Under the pieces are notes generated by a model, which had not been told where the DNA came from, did not search any database, and saw nothing but the letters and a program-made list of their open reading frames with translations. Below are positions 9,869 to 22,793 of a DNA stretch of 64,000 nt, in pieces; the first letter of the stretch is position 1, and the number at the start of each line of letters is the position of its first letter. Both the position numbers and the translations under genes were made by a program. The stretch covers positions 86,546 to 150,545 of the forward strand of contig JANFOE010002221.1 in NCBI GenBank assembly GCA_025667525.1, in the 5' to 3' direction. Origin of the DNA: Glebionis coronaria (lineage: Eukaryota > Streptophyta > Magnoliopsida > Asterales > Asteraceae).

Positions 9869-12800
9869 TGTCACACCCCCAAATTCACCACAGCGGAAGA
9901 CTGGCTTTGGGAGGCTGTGACTTCATGAGTAATCGAGAGCTTGATCCGAGAACGACCTCTACATGCCAAAACCACATAGCAGACTCCAAATAGTCCATAC
10001 AGTCAAGTACCTGAAAATACATGCTTAAAAATGTCAACATAAAGTTGGTGAGTTCATAAGTTTGTTTTAAAACGTTTATGAAAAATTAGAGTTTTACCGA
10101 CCACTGCACCTTGCAGTAAAATATAAGTGTTTAAAAAAATCACAGTTTCTTGTTAAATATGCTTCTTTCAAAATTTCAAAGTTTATTAATAAGGACAACG
10201 TTTATTGACAAAAACAAAGTTTACTGATAATAAATATAGTTTACTGATAAAAACAGAGTTCACTGAAAAATAAAAAGAGTTTCTGATAAAACAGTGTTCA
10301 CTGGAAATAAAAAGAGTTATTGATAGATAGAGTTCACTGGAAATAAAAAGAGTTTCTGATAAAACAGGGTTTTCAAATAATGAATCGCACTTTCTGATAG
10401 AAACACAGAGTTCACATGAAATAAATAGAGTTTTCAGATAAAACAAAGTTCACAGATAATAAATAGTGTTTTCTGATAAAAACAGAGCTCTCTGATAAAT
10501 AATAGAGTTTTCAATAACAATATAATGGATTATGAACCACAAGATTTTCCAACCACCTAGTGAAAATATAACAAATACAAAGTCACTAGATAAAATAAAG
10601 CATTTATTATTGTCTAAGTTCATGACACCGAAACGTTAACATATACGGCAGTAAAGCAATACTGTAATAAGTAGCCCAAACAGGTGTCTAACCCACGACA
10701 CCCGTAATCAGACTCAAATGCAGGTGTACCTAATTTGACCCCACAGTCACAATTAGGTAGGGATGTCAGTCCCGATAGATCTATCCATAACATTCGCGCT
10801 TTCGACCAGTCATCCGGTCCGAAATTAACGGTTCATGAAAGTGGGCCAAAAGAAACTTGGGTTAAATAGGGACTTAGACAAATAATCAAACGAGTAAGTG
10901 TACTTGTGTTCATGCGTTAAATCAAGCAATCATATAGTAGAAAAATTAGTAACTGTTAAAACAATTAACAGAGTTCACAGATGAGCACTTAACAAGTAAG
11001 ACAGTTCATATAGTTTCTGACCAACCAAGTAAGCTTAAAAATAGCTTATAAAACCAAGTGATTTATAAATAGTTATTCACAACCAAACACGTTTATAAAT
11101 CTTGACAAGAAAGTGAGTTTATAACTGGTTTACGACCAAGCATGTACCTCCCCCAAAGAGCAATTATAAAACATTTATAATTCAATAAAGTAAGAAAAGG
11201 TGGGGTATGAACTCACCTCGAAGCAATAACAAATTGTCGACTAGTATGAGTGACCCGAGAACAAAACACGAGAAATGATGCAGAAACTCTAACTGCAACC
11301 AAGATGATAATAATGCATATTTAAACTAATACGCCAAATAAATGAATAAAACGGAGTTTCGTCCCTAGCATGTGCTTGCATTTCATTTAAATGGTAAAGA
11401 TATTCATTTTCGAAAAATATCAACTTAGGTCAAACGGTCAACTTTGACGGGTCGTCGCGTTCTTAATATAAGTCTGTAAATTACGACGTCAAACTTTTTG
11501 GATACTAGGCCATGTGAAATTTAATAACTTACTTCGGGTCGACTCGTAGTTTGGTCTCTAGATGCCTCAAATAAATAGACGAAGTAGTGACATTAGAAGG
11601 ATTCATTAGAAAATGAATCGACACTTTTTATTGCTTAAAAAAAGTGGTTATTTATGTAGAGTTTAGAAGTTTAATATAGAACTCGATATTGACTTTCACA
11701 ACAAACCAAAACTACATTCATGTTCTTGGTCGGGTCGACTATAACATTCATAGTTTAATTTTTCTATACCGACATCGTTTAACGGGTCGAAAGAGGGTCC
11801 AAACCTGTGTAGGTCGTGACCCCAACCAACAGCCCACAAAATGTGTATGATATATAAAGTGCTAAAATGCAAGCCGAGTGACCAACTTCAAATTCATTTC
11901 ACGATTTCGTTAAAAGTCCATTTTTAACGCTTCTTTTTCCTAGACGTAGATGCTAGTATCAAGTTTTATTATCAACAAAGGTTTCGAATTAAAACTTATT
12001 ACACGTTTCTAAATAATTCATCAACTGTACAGGTTTTCTTCCTAAATTTCGAAGTGTAGCAGCAAGGAAAAATGTTGATTTTTCGAGTGACGATATCTCA
12101 TTCGTTTCTCAACCGTTTTAGTCCATTCTTTTTCATACATGATCACGACCGGATCAAGTTTTTATACAAGCCATATCCCGACCTGAACTAGGTGATAAAA
12201 CGTCGAACAAGGTACGCAAAGTAACCCATTTTTCGTAGTTTAAAACTTATCTAGAAAACGCAGATTTTCAAATGCTCACAATGGATTCGTTACTTGACCA
12301 TTTTGTGAAATTCGAACTCCTATACGTTCTTAACCAAGCCATATAAAAATCCCAGCTAGGTTTCGACCCATACCTATATTCAAACAGGTCAGATTTGGTC
12401 TCAAAAGTTAACCCACTTCAGACTTTTATTTACATAAAATGACACAATTCGCCAAAAAGATCTAATATAGTATGTCAAGGTTTCACGAGGATATTTTCTA
12501 CATGAACACTCTTTGTGTACCCCGTTAAAGAATATTGAAGCCAAAAATTTCATGCTTGAGTTTCTCAATAAACCGGAAAACATCAGAACTTATTTATCTT
12601 GTATAAAATGGTGTTTCATTGTTTTAAAGATTTGCAAGCACATGACTATGGCTAACTGAGAATACGAAATTTTATAAATCAAAATTAGATGTGCTCACAA
12701 GGTATGGATACGTTCGTGAAAAGTAATCCGAAATCAAAGAGCTCTATATACGAAAACCATGTCCTTAACATGCACTCCTACCCAAACTCCATTTAAACCT

Positions 12801-13648
12801 TATAATTCTTGCACCCTTGACGTTCTTGCTGCTGCTCACGGACCAGAAGGAATAGAAAAGCATGGTTTGTTTGGTTTGAAGTGTACACAAAAAAAAAATA
12901 AGGAACCCCAATCGTAACACAACTAAACTCCTTGCATTTTCTTTTTGCTACTATTGTTCGACCCAGGTGAGGGAGAGATATGTGAGATTTGTATGTTGAA
13001 TGTGTGAGATAATGATGGTCTTTGTGCTAGTATTTATAGGGGAACATGGGCTTGTAACTTGTAGTTAGCATGGTTTGGTCAGGAAGTAAGGAGATTAGTT
13101 AGAACTTGTGATATAAATGAGACATATAGTACACATGGGGAAGGAGTTTCTAGCAGGAAAACGTGGGTGCAGGGGTGGATTTTTATGTTAGTTGACTTTG
13201 TGATTTGCACAAATTGTTTAAGGTATTATACATGGGTTATTTGGTAAGTAGGTAAAACATGATTTGAGGTGCATTAATAAATGGGAGGTTGTACATGAGA
13301 GGGGAGTGTCGGTTGTGATGAAGTGAAAGAGGGATTTATGGATTTATTCTTAGTAACTAGATTCTAAGATATATGTATTAAGCTGAACGTTAAGCGTAAT
13401 GTAAGGTTTAAGTAGCTAATGTTTTCGGATAACTAACTTAATAAATCTCTTAATAAATTTCGTGACAATTAAATATAAATTTAATTTTTTGCTGCGTCAC
13501 TTTTTAAATTTTTGCGCACTCTTTTACAATATGTAAAATAAACTCCTGTTTTTAAACCAAATAACTTTGATATCTCTCGAAAACGAATTTCGATTATTAA
13601 ATAATATAATTCATTATTATTTAAAGCCTGGAAAACCCGGTTGTGACA
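9869..13648 (-). repeat. LARD 5' LTR (right copy)
   Basis: This is the right copy of the LTR and the one that drives transcription leftward. It has the same TGTCACA...TGTGACA ends, the same minisatellite (about 10188-10513) and the same TATA box (13031-13038) as the left copy. Two substitutions plus one A-run indel separate the copies over about 3.78 kb. At the widely used grass rate of 1.3e-8 per site per year this means only some tens of thousands of years since insertion, with large uncertainty. Confidence 0.93.
13031..13038 (-). promoter_or_regulatory. Putative TATA box of the LARD 5' LTR
   Basis: TATAAATA on the minus strand lies in the context CCCTATAAATACTAG, about 610 bp into the LTR. 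It is identical in the other LTR. It is the best core-promoter candidate for the element. Confidence 0.55.
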
Positions 13649-16600
13649 ATAAGCCTGAAAATGCAATAAGCAATCTACAGAAAACGACAAAATAGTCGTT
13701 TTTTAGTTCTAGGCCACCCCAAGTGCTGATTCAAGTTCCTAAAGCTTTTAAATGACTTAATTAAGCAAAATCAACAAAGATTTTTCAAATAAGCTGACTC
13801 AATAAGCTGGAAAAAGCAGATAAGCACTTATGTAAAAGTCAAAGAAGTTGGTTTTCTAGTAAAAAGTCAAAGTCAAAGTCCAATAAGCTCTAGTCTACTT
13901 AAATGGGTCAAATAATGAAGACCTATCACAAAAAATAAGTTGTTGCAAGTCTGGATATGCTAGAATAGCTTATTGATAAGCTGAGTTCAAAATTACACTA
14001 GCAGGGGCTAGTTTTGAGTGTTGAGCAGTGGAAACTTTTTCCACTGCTTGACTTGTTTGACTTTTTGTCTTTAGTGACTTTTTTGGAGATTCAGATTATA
14101 CAAAGGCACCCAAATGATCTTTGGATCATAAGGAGTCAATAACAATCAAAATAACACAATCACTAACACCCAATTGATACAGTTTAATCAATTAATCACC
14201 AGACATTGCATAGACATGAAACAATAAGCAGTTAAGCACTTATGAGCAGTTTTAGCACAAATCAGCCAGCCAAATTCAACCAAATGCATACACAAGCTAT
14301 TATAAACTCCAATAAGCAAGTCTAAACAGGTTTCATGCAATGGTTCAAAGAATTAAGCAAGATTCAAGCCAATGAAAGTTACTGATGAACACTAACACAT
14401 GCAGTTTTCTACTTTGCTGATGTATTTGACACTTAAGCCAGATTCAACACCTCAAATCTTTCAAACATGTTATAATGACTATGTTTAAACCACTTTTATC
14501 CCTAAGCATGCATACACACTAAGTGTTCCCAAAATCCTAGGTCAAAACAGGCAATATCAAAGTCTATATAGCAGATTGTGTGATTCAAGGCTTCAAACCC
14601 AAAAACTTGCAGTAAAACACTCTCAACCAAGCAAATATCAGATACCAAGCATAAACAACACAATCCAATAACACAATATCAAGTTACAAGCACAAACAGA
14701 TAGACCCAAACACCCCTTTATCTTTTCCAAATCAAAATTTTCAAAGTAAAAGTGAGATTCAAGACTACCCAAGCATCAATTAACACTATAACAGGTAAGA
14801 ATAACAGATTCAAGCAAGAACAAGCCACAAAATTCACAAGAACACAAGTCACATACAAATATCACCAAAATCATGAATTTAAGCAGATTTTAGGATTTAG
14901 TATGCAAACCTCATGGATGTACATCCACACCCACGAATTTCAAGCTTATGTGCTAGCAAGAACAAGCACAAGCTTCCACAATAAAGCCTGCTAAGAATCA
15001 ACAAAGTTAGAGGCAAGAGTATAAAAATCAGAAACTTGAAAAATCTTGATTAATGCAACCTTGTTACCCCACACTTGATTATCCCCATGTTATAAGCCTT
15101 ACCACACCTTAATCAACTCAATTAGGATGCTATGATCAGCCCTATAACCCAAGAATTCCAAGATAGAAACAAGAACTTAGCAAAATATCAAGAAAATGAG
15201 AAAATGTGCAAATTTTGCACACTCCTATTTTGAAAACAGGTTTTTAAACTTCAAATTCAGTAAGCAATAAACATAAACAAGCAGTAAATAGATGGCACTT
15301 GGTCTTTCTTCAAAACACTTAACTCAAATTCATTAAACTGAAAAGGGATTTACAAGTGCTTGAACAAAGGAAAAACCAAAAGCAAGCGTCTATGTGAGAC
15401 CTAAGGGATTTATATATAGCCTTACATGTGAACTAAGAACAACTGAAAACTAAAAACCCTAATGCTTGAAGTCCCAAAATTGCCCTTGTAGCTTTTTGAA
15501 AATCTTGGAATCTTGTGAAGAGTTCTTGGCTGTTTGTGGTGATAGCTGGCATGAAAATGTGATCAAAGGGCTTATATGATGCTTAGAAAGTAAGCACAAA
15601 TGTGGGACGTTGGATGCTTTGCCCTTCTTGTCTTCTTCCTCAAAAGTGTAGCAGGGGAGGTCCCATGTGGACACGTGAATGATGTGATGACCAAGATTAA
15701 GGTTGGGTTATGTTAACATGATCATTAATCATTAATCTGGAAAATTTAGGGGTTTAATTTTTGCTAAATCAAAAATCCCTAATTGTGTTCTTGATTCTGA
15801 TGAACATGGTTTTGATCCGTTTAAGGGGTGATTAAGTTTTAAATAAGTGTTTAGGCGCCAAGATTAATTAATATTAATCTGGTGAGTGGAGTGTGATGTG
15901 GAGAAATGGTGGGTTGTGATTGGAGGAAGTGGTGAGTGGGGTGAGGTGGCAGGTTTTGATTGGTTAAGGTAAGTTTGGTGTCTGGCCAATATTAGTCCCT
16001 TGTTTCCTTTCTTCTTGTCTTTTCAGTTATAAAGCTATCAACGCCCAAACTAGCCTTATCAACTTTTGCATTTTTGCACTTTTGGACCAAAAACTTTTAC
16101 AAAGTGAATTCAGGGGTATTTCTTGCCATTTTTGAATTCTTCAAGGGCTGATTTGGCATTTTGATGATGGATAATGGCCTTGACTTGTATAATTGATGTT
16201 TTGGAGGACTGAAATTGCCAAGTCTTGTTTGATGAGGGACCATTTTTGCCAAATTTTGAAAGTTTAGGGTCCTTTTTGTAATTTTGGGATTTTCAAAGGA
16301 CCAAACTTGTAATTTCTTGTACTTTGAAGGACTTCATGATATATTTGACTTTATGGATGATATTGGTTGACAATTTAGCTTTGTTGAGGGGCTAAACTTG
16401 CCAATTCTTCAAAGTGGAGGGCCCTTTTTGTAATTTTGACAAACTGTAGGGACCAAACTTGTAATTATGAAGATACAAGGGTATAAAGTGTCAATTCTTC
16501 CATATTGGAGGACCCTTCTTCATAATTCTTCAAATCTTCAAGGGTAAATCTTGGGAAAGTCTTCATAGGGCTTGGTTCATTGTGCGGCTTCGTTTCCCGT

Positions 16601-16764
16601 GTTCGTTTTTGATTGTTTCTTGTGATCTTTTGTCATTTTCTCAATATCCGTACCTAAAATACACAAGTAACAAACACAAGCATATATATGGGTATTTTGA
16701 TGATATTTAATGCATTTTAAGCCCTATTTGGAAGATGAGACTATGTATAAAATCAGCCTCATCA
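13649..16764 (-). repeat. Athila-1 3' LTR, proximal segment (U3 side)
   Basis: This continues the 3' LTR after the LARD and matches 52895-56013. The first five bases, ATAAG, are the right target-site copy of the LARD. Many AATAAGC/GCTTATT words occur at 13649-14300. A TATA box lies at 15409-15419 on the minus strand. The segment ends with a hairpin (GATGAGACT at 16734-16742 with AGCCTCATC at 16755-16763) and a terminal CA. No genes are visible; the two short ORFs near 14752 and 15459 lack family features. Confidence 0.9.
15409..15419 (-). promoter_or_regulatory. Putative TATA box in Athila-1 3' LTR
   Basis: The minus strand reads CTATATATAAA, a strong TATA match. The same site is at 54654-54665 in the 5' LTR. 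It lies about 1.35 kb inside the LTR start, which implies a U3 of roughly that length and a long R-U5 of about 2.7 kb. Confidence 0.5.
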
Positions 16765-16776
16765 CTCCCCCATACT
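16765..16776 (-). promoter_or_regulatory. Athila-1 polypurine tract
   Basis: On the minus strand AGTATGGGGGAG abuts the 3' LTR start TGATGAGG. A G-rich purine run at exactly this place is the usual primer for plus-strand DNA synthesis. The same sequence occurs at 37629-37640 in Athila-2. Confidence 0.75.
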
Positions 16777-18602
16777 AAACCATTGCCGTGCCCTCACGTA
16801 ATGCTAGAATAAAGTATCGTAGCATCTCCAAAATTAATTTTTATTCACTTTATTGAACGATAAACTAGCTACACTACCACTATTGCTACTACTACTTGTG
16901 TTTTAGACATAATGTATGATTTTCATCGCAAAATGGGACGTTTAGGTTCATAGAATAAGAACACGTGAATGCTTTGTTAGAAATAATTTCATCGTCCTCA
17001 ATTTTCACCCTAATTCCATGCCAAGCGTGTAACGAGATCATTGTCATTATAAGTTAGTAATGCTAACACTACTCATATGCCCTAATCACGTACTTATCCT
17101 CCCATTATTCCTAAGTTGTATCTCTTATATTTTATATTGTCTTGAACGTTTCACGAGGATACATTGTTTGACTTATGCGATAATAGAGATCTAGGTCTAA
17201 AAATAGAGTCCTAACGGTGTAACTAAGACCATCAAATCAATAACCCCTCCCAATAGACAACGATGTTAAAAAATTAAGTTGACAAGAAGAATCGATAAAC
17301 ACGGTTTTATAACGGTTTTGAACATGAGACTTATTACCAAGACTTTTGTACGCCCCCTAACGGAAGGGCCTTATTATCTTTGGTTTACCTCCATCTTTTA
17401 TTCAACTTCGCCATGAAGCTTTTATTATGACTTCGATCTTGCCTTGCCTTTTATTATCCACCTCATCGGTAGTTTTATTAGCCAAAGACGTATATCCTCA
17501 CGCTAAGGCGAATTTTGGATCTTTAAAGCTTCGAAGATTAAGGCTTGATTCACTTTCAATTTTGCATAGATTTTTCGGCCTTGTGGGGCTTCAAATTGTT
17601 TGCTTGATTTAGGTGAGCACTTGAAATCTTATTATTGGGTGAAGCTTTTGATTATTACGGTGCCAATACTTCAAAACCGTGACGCTGGCGATACCTTAAT
17701 GTCTTCCCAATTTAATTACACGGAAGCTACTAGAAAAGACTAGAAACCCAACAATCCCAAGTAAACCGCTAAGTCAATATTTATTAAGAAAAAAATATTT
17801 ACATGCGAAGGGAGAATAAGCAAACAACGAGAACACATGAGTTTTTGAAAGAATACGAGTACTCTACGTTTAGCATAGTAACTTATAATTAACCCTATCA
17901 TTTCTCGTCCTCATTTAAGAGACTTAGCCTAATGTGTAGTTAAGGAATCAAAGCTAAGTGCTCAACACGCACGGTCGAGTCAAAAATTACTCTTATTCTC
18001 GCCATCGGAAAATCTACATTCGTGTCTTCAAACACTTACAAAACATGAGAAAAATTTTAAAATTTAAAATTTGGCCATTTTTAGCCTTATTTTGCAACAA
18101 AAACGATAAACAAAAAGATAAACTTTGGAAAGCGTGAAGGTTTGGCAAGGCAAGTATCTATTCACCCCCCATACTAAAGTTAAACATTGTCCTCAATGTT
18201 TCGAGTCTAGGGGTGCAAACACCCCCATACTAGAGACGTAGTCGAATGCCTAATCTAGCATGGAAAAGGTGTAACCAAGAAATTAATATCCGTTTATGAA
18301 GTATGCTATAAACCTAAGGTTAGAACATCAAAAGGATATATCATGGATATTGAGAAAGTCTTCAAAGCAAACGATCGAGTGCTCCCATAAACAAACACGA
18401 GAGGCTCCAATCGTGAAGATCATGATTATCTAAAGTCCACAATTCACAAACAACCACGGAACAAAGGTTGGAAGGGCACAAATCCCCACACGTTAACTAC
18501 ATTAGAAAGCGATAATATATACATAGGATAAGCATGGGACTCCCCCACGAGGCTCCTCGTTTTTGATTACCGAGTCATGAGCTCGACTCAATCCCCTCAA
18601 TA
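16777..18602 (-). other. Athila-1 region between integrase and 3' LTR, no gene seen
   Basis: In many Athila elements this place holds an env-like ORF. Here no ORF longer than about 60 residues has a recognisable feature. The block is closely similar to 37641-39456 of Athila-2 over its whole length, including several C-rich sites such as ACGCCCCCTAACGG and a repeated CATACTAAAG/CATACTAGAG motif around 18170-18230. I see no signal for a transmembrane or signal peptide. Confidence 0.6.
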
Positions 18603-21600
18603 CTAATTATTATTGGGGAAAGTGACTTGGTCGAGGTAGTTCAAGGATGGAACTTCCCCGCCAAAGTAGTGCTTCAACCTATGTCCATTCACCTTGAAGT
18701 TAGGACCATCATCTTGAGCTAGCTCGATGGTCCCATACGGAAACACTTGAGTCACGGTGAATGGACCGGACCAACGGGATTTCAACTTACCGGAAAAGAT
18801 TTTTAATCTTGAATTAAAAAGCAAAACTTGATCCCCAATGGTAAAAACCCGGTTTTTAATTTTAGAATCATGCAACTTTTTAGTTTTTTCTTTTTATAAA
18901 TCAATGAATTTTCATAAGCAATGTCCCTCAATTCATCCAATTCATTCAATTGCATTTTCCGGTGTTTTCCCGCGGTCTCCATATCATCATTGCAATGCTT
19001 TAGGGCCCAATAAGCCTTGTGTTCTAACTCGATAGGCAAATGACAATTCTTTCCATACACAAGCTTATAAGGAGTGCACCCAATGGGTGTCTTATGAGCG
19101 GTCCTAAAGGCCCATAAAGCATCGTCCAACTTATCCGACCATAATTGTCGGTTTTCCACAACGGATCTCTCCAAGATTCTCTTCAACGCTCGGTTTGAAA
19201 CCTCGACTTGCCCACTCGTTTGTGGGTGATAAGCCGTAGAAAGCCGATGTGTAACCCCATATTTCCTTAGGACCCTTTCAAATTGGTCGTTACAAAAATG
19301 GGTTCCACGATCGCTTATGATCGCACGAGGGGTTCCAAACCGAGAAAACAAGCTTTTCAAAAACTTGACTACCACACGAGCATCATTGGTGGGCAAGGCT
19401 TTGGCCTCTACCCACTTAGATTGGTAGTCAACTGCAACGAGAATGTACTTATTACCACGAGATGATGGGAACGGCCCCATAAAGTCTATACCCCAAACGT
19501 CAAAGATCTCACACACTTGGATGATGTTTTGTGGCATCTCATCTTTTTGTGAGGCTTTTCCTTGTCGTTGGCATGAATCACATGACTTCACAAGATCTTA
19601 TGCATCTAGGTAAATAGTAGGCCAAAAGAAGCCGACATCAAACACCTTTTTAGCCGTGAGATTAGCACCGTGGTGACCACCCGTGGGTCCCTCATGGCAA
19701 GCTCTAAGGATGTTAGAAGCTTCGGTGCCAAACACACAACGTCAGATGATTTGATCCGCACAAGTTCGAAACAAGTAAGGGTCGTTCCAAAAGTAGAACT
19801 TGACGTCACGAAAGAATTTTCGTTTTTCTTGAGTCGCCATACCCTTAACGATGAAGTTACCCGCATGGTAATTTGCAAAATCCGCAAACCATGGGGTGGA
19901 AGGATTAAGCTTAGAATTCACTACACCAAGTGTCTCGAGCGGAAATGTTTCGGTGATTTCCTTGGGCTCGTAAACACTTTGGTGAGGATCTTCCAAACGA
20001 GAGAGATGATCGGCCGCTAGATTCTCGGCTCCTTTTTTGTCAACGATGGTGTGATCAAATTCTTGAAGGAGGAGAATCCAACGAAGTAATCTAGGCTTAG
20101 CATCTTGCTTTGCCATGAGATACTTGATAGCCGAATGGTCCGTATACACTATGCATTTAGCTAAGACGAGATAAGGTCAGAACTTCTCAAATGCATACAC
20201 CACGGCAAGGAACTCCTTTTCCGTTGTAGTGTATTTTAGTTGAGCCTCGGTCATCGTCTTGCTAGCGTAGTGAATAGGCAAGAAGTGTTTATCATGATGT
20301 TGCCCCAAAACGGCCCCAATAGCGTAATCACTAGCATCACACATGAGCTCAAAGGGGAGGTTCCAATTGGGAGCAACAAGAATGGGAGCTTCGGTAAGTT
20401 TCCTCTTAAGGATTTCAAAGGCTCGTACACAATATTCGTCAAAGACAAAACGTGCCTCTTTTTCAAGAAGATGTGTAATGGGTCGAGAGATCTTTGAAAA
20501 ATCCTTGATGAATCGACGATAAAAGCCCGCGTGGCCTAGGAAACTCCTAACTCCCTTGACGGTTTTGGGATGAGGTAATTTGGCGATGACGTCTACCTTA
20601 GCTTGATCTACCTCAATCCCCGCTTTCGAGACCTTGTGCCCTAAGACGACTCCACTCTTAACCATAAAATGACACTTTTCCCAATTGAGCACAAGGTTGG
20701 TTTCCTCACAACGTTTTAACATTCTCTCAAGGTTCGACAAACACGAAGTGAACGAATTACCAAACACGGAAAAGTCATCCATGAATACTTCCATCGTCTT
20801 CTCGATCATATCATGAAAAATAGCCATCATGCACCTTTGAAAGGTTCCCGGTGCATTGCAAAGTCCGAATGGCAATCTACGATAGACAAAAGTTCCATAT
20901 GGAGACGTAAACGTAGTTTTTTCTTGATCACGAGGATCGATGGGAATTTGGAAGTAACCGGAAAAACCATCTAAAAAGCAATAGAAATCGTTTCCCGCAA
21001 GACGCTCCAACATTTGGTCCATGAAGGGCAAGGGAAAATGGTCTTTACGAGTGGTTTGGCACAACGGTCATCCCTCCCTTTTTAGGGACACAATGAATAG
21101 GACTCACCCAAGGGCTATCAGAAATAGGGTAAATCATTCTCGCGTCAAGGAGTTTAAGGACCTCCTTTTTGATGACGTCGTGAATTTTGGGGTTCACCCT
21201 CCTTTGACTTTGGATTACGGGCTTGTAATCCTCCTCCATTAAGATTTTGTGGGTACAAAACTTGGGATCGGTTCCCTTAATGTCGGATAACTTCCACGCA
21301 ATTGCCCCTTTGTGATCCTTTAGAACATCGACAAGTGCGGTTTTTTCATCATTCGAAAGTTCCTTCGCAATAATAGCCGGCAACTTGTCGTCCTCCTCCA
21401 AATAGACATACTCGAGGTGAGGAGGTAAATCTTTCAACTCAAGGATAGGTGGTTCCTCAAGTGAAGATTTGGGCTCGATACTCATAACCTCCTCTGGTGG
21501 AGGTAATGGGAAATCGTTAAGAAAATCCTTGATAATCGAAAAGTCCTCATCGTTGTCGAGGTCTTCGTCACAAGTACGTGGAACATCGAATTCTTCCAAC

Positions 21601-22793
21601 GTAAAACCACCACCTTCAAATGAAGTGAAGGTTGGTGTCGAATTATCAAGAATTGGATCTAACACAGTGGGATTGCCACTAGTTTCTTCATCACCAAAAC
21701 CTAGAACTTCTTGTGAGAATTCCTCGCAAACCACGTCGATCATATCAACGAGGTTTATGGTCGCAACGGAATAAACATGAGAAATTTGAGAGTTTTGAGT
21801 TGCGTTTATAACAAGTTCCTCGTCGTTGAAACGTAAGGTGATCTTTCTAGCATGAACATCGATCAAAGCCATAGACGTATCTAAAAACGAACGACCTAAA
21901 ATGAGAGGAACTTGAGGATCTGTGGGGATATCGACAACGATAAAGTATACGGGATAGTAGAACTTCCCCACTTTCACAAAAACGTCTTCCGCCAAACCAC
22001 ATGCGAGAATCGTGGAATGGTCGGCCAACTCGATAGACATTAGTGAAGGAGTAAGATTAGGAAGATTGAGCGACTTGAAGATTGCAAGTGGCATCAAGTT
22101 AATGCTAGCACCAAGATCGGCCAAGGCGAAGCATTCCTCCATATCTTGGATTGCACATGGAATCAAGAATTTACCGGGATCACCGACTTTTTGAGGTATG
22201 CGATTAAGATAAACCGACGAACAACTAGACAATTGGTGCAATTTCTCCTTGTTGTTCAACATACTCTTAAAGTTAGCGGCAAATCGAGGCATCATGACCA
22301 AAGCATCGACGAAACTCACATTAAAGTGCAAATCACGAAACATTTTCATAAAAAGCTCAAATTGATAATTGTCGCTCTCTTGTCGTTTCTCCTTCCTAAG
22401 TCTCGATGGATAGGGCAAAGGTGGTGTGGGTTGAGGCATAGTAGGCATAGCCTTTGGAATCTCGGGTTCCAATGATGGTAATGGGTCAACCGTAGGTGTG
22501 GCATGAGCGATACTTAGTGGGATTGGGACATGCTCCTTTTGGACCACCACCTCGGGTTCTTTCTCAATTGCTTCCTCCGTAGGAGCAATTGGTTGAGGAG
22601 TCGGTTCCTTAAGTGTCTTACCACTACGTGTGGTAATCACTTTCATCTCACCCTTAGGGTTGGATATGGTGTTGCTAGGAAGACCACTCGAAGACGGTTT
22701 ACACATTATTGCCTCAAACATAGATGAGATTTTATCTTCAAAATTAGATTGCCTCAATACGGCTTCGGTTTGCGTTTTCTCGGCCTTAATCAT
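18603..22793 (-). pseudogene. Athila-1 pol: protease, RT, RNase H, integrase (broken)
   Basis: In transcript order the protease has the active-site string DLGASIN and the flap end LILGRSF. The RT has FMDDFSVFG. RNase H has MCDASDYAIGAVLG. The integrase has an HHCC-type zinc region and the DDE residues in [13 protein letters not shown] and SGQVEVSNR, and ends with a chromodomain-less tail near 18603. The breaks are clear. A 77-bp deletion at about 21054-21060 removes the RT segment that in Athila-2 contains WRVCIDYQKLN. In-frame stops lie near 20174 (TGA), 19742 (TGA from CGA) and 19602 (TAA from CAA), and a frameshift lies near 18870. Compared with family members all domains are present, but none forms an intact polyprotein. 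Confidence 0.92.

Larger units (their letters stand above)
4416..13648 (-). mobile_element. Non-autonomous long-LTR retrotransposon (LARD-like, Tekay-type PBS)
   Basis: Two nearly identical direct repeats of 3,779 and 3,780 bp flank a 1,674-bp internal region. The whole is bounded by the TSD ATAAG at 4411-4415 and 13649-13653. The LTR starts TGTCACA and ends TGTGACA, giving short terminal inverted repeats. The PBS next to the right LTR matches initiator tRNA-Met, so transcription runs on the minus strand. No gag or pol motif is visible in any frame, so mobility must depend on proteins supplied by another element. LTRs of 3-4 kb with a TGTCAC start and an iMet PBS are typical of Tekay/Del chromoviruses; I infer that parentage from structure only. 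Confidence 0.92.

Noticed and set aside
17427..17612. A 61-residue plus-strand ORF in the Athila-1 3' region
   Set aside because: The matching region in Athila-2 (about 38293-38470) does not keep the same frame open, and no motif is visible.
19606..19887. A separate 93-residue minus-strand ORF in the Athila-1 integrase region
   Set aside because: It is a shifted-frame shadow. The true integrase zinc region reads in the frame of 20149 and 19591, interrupted by two stops.
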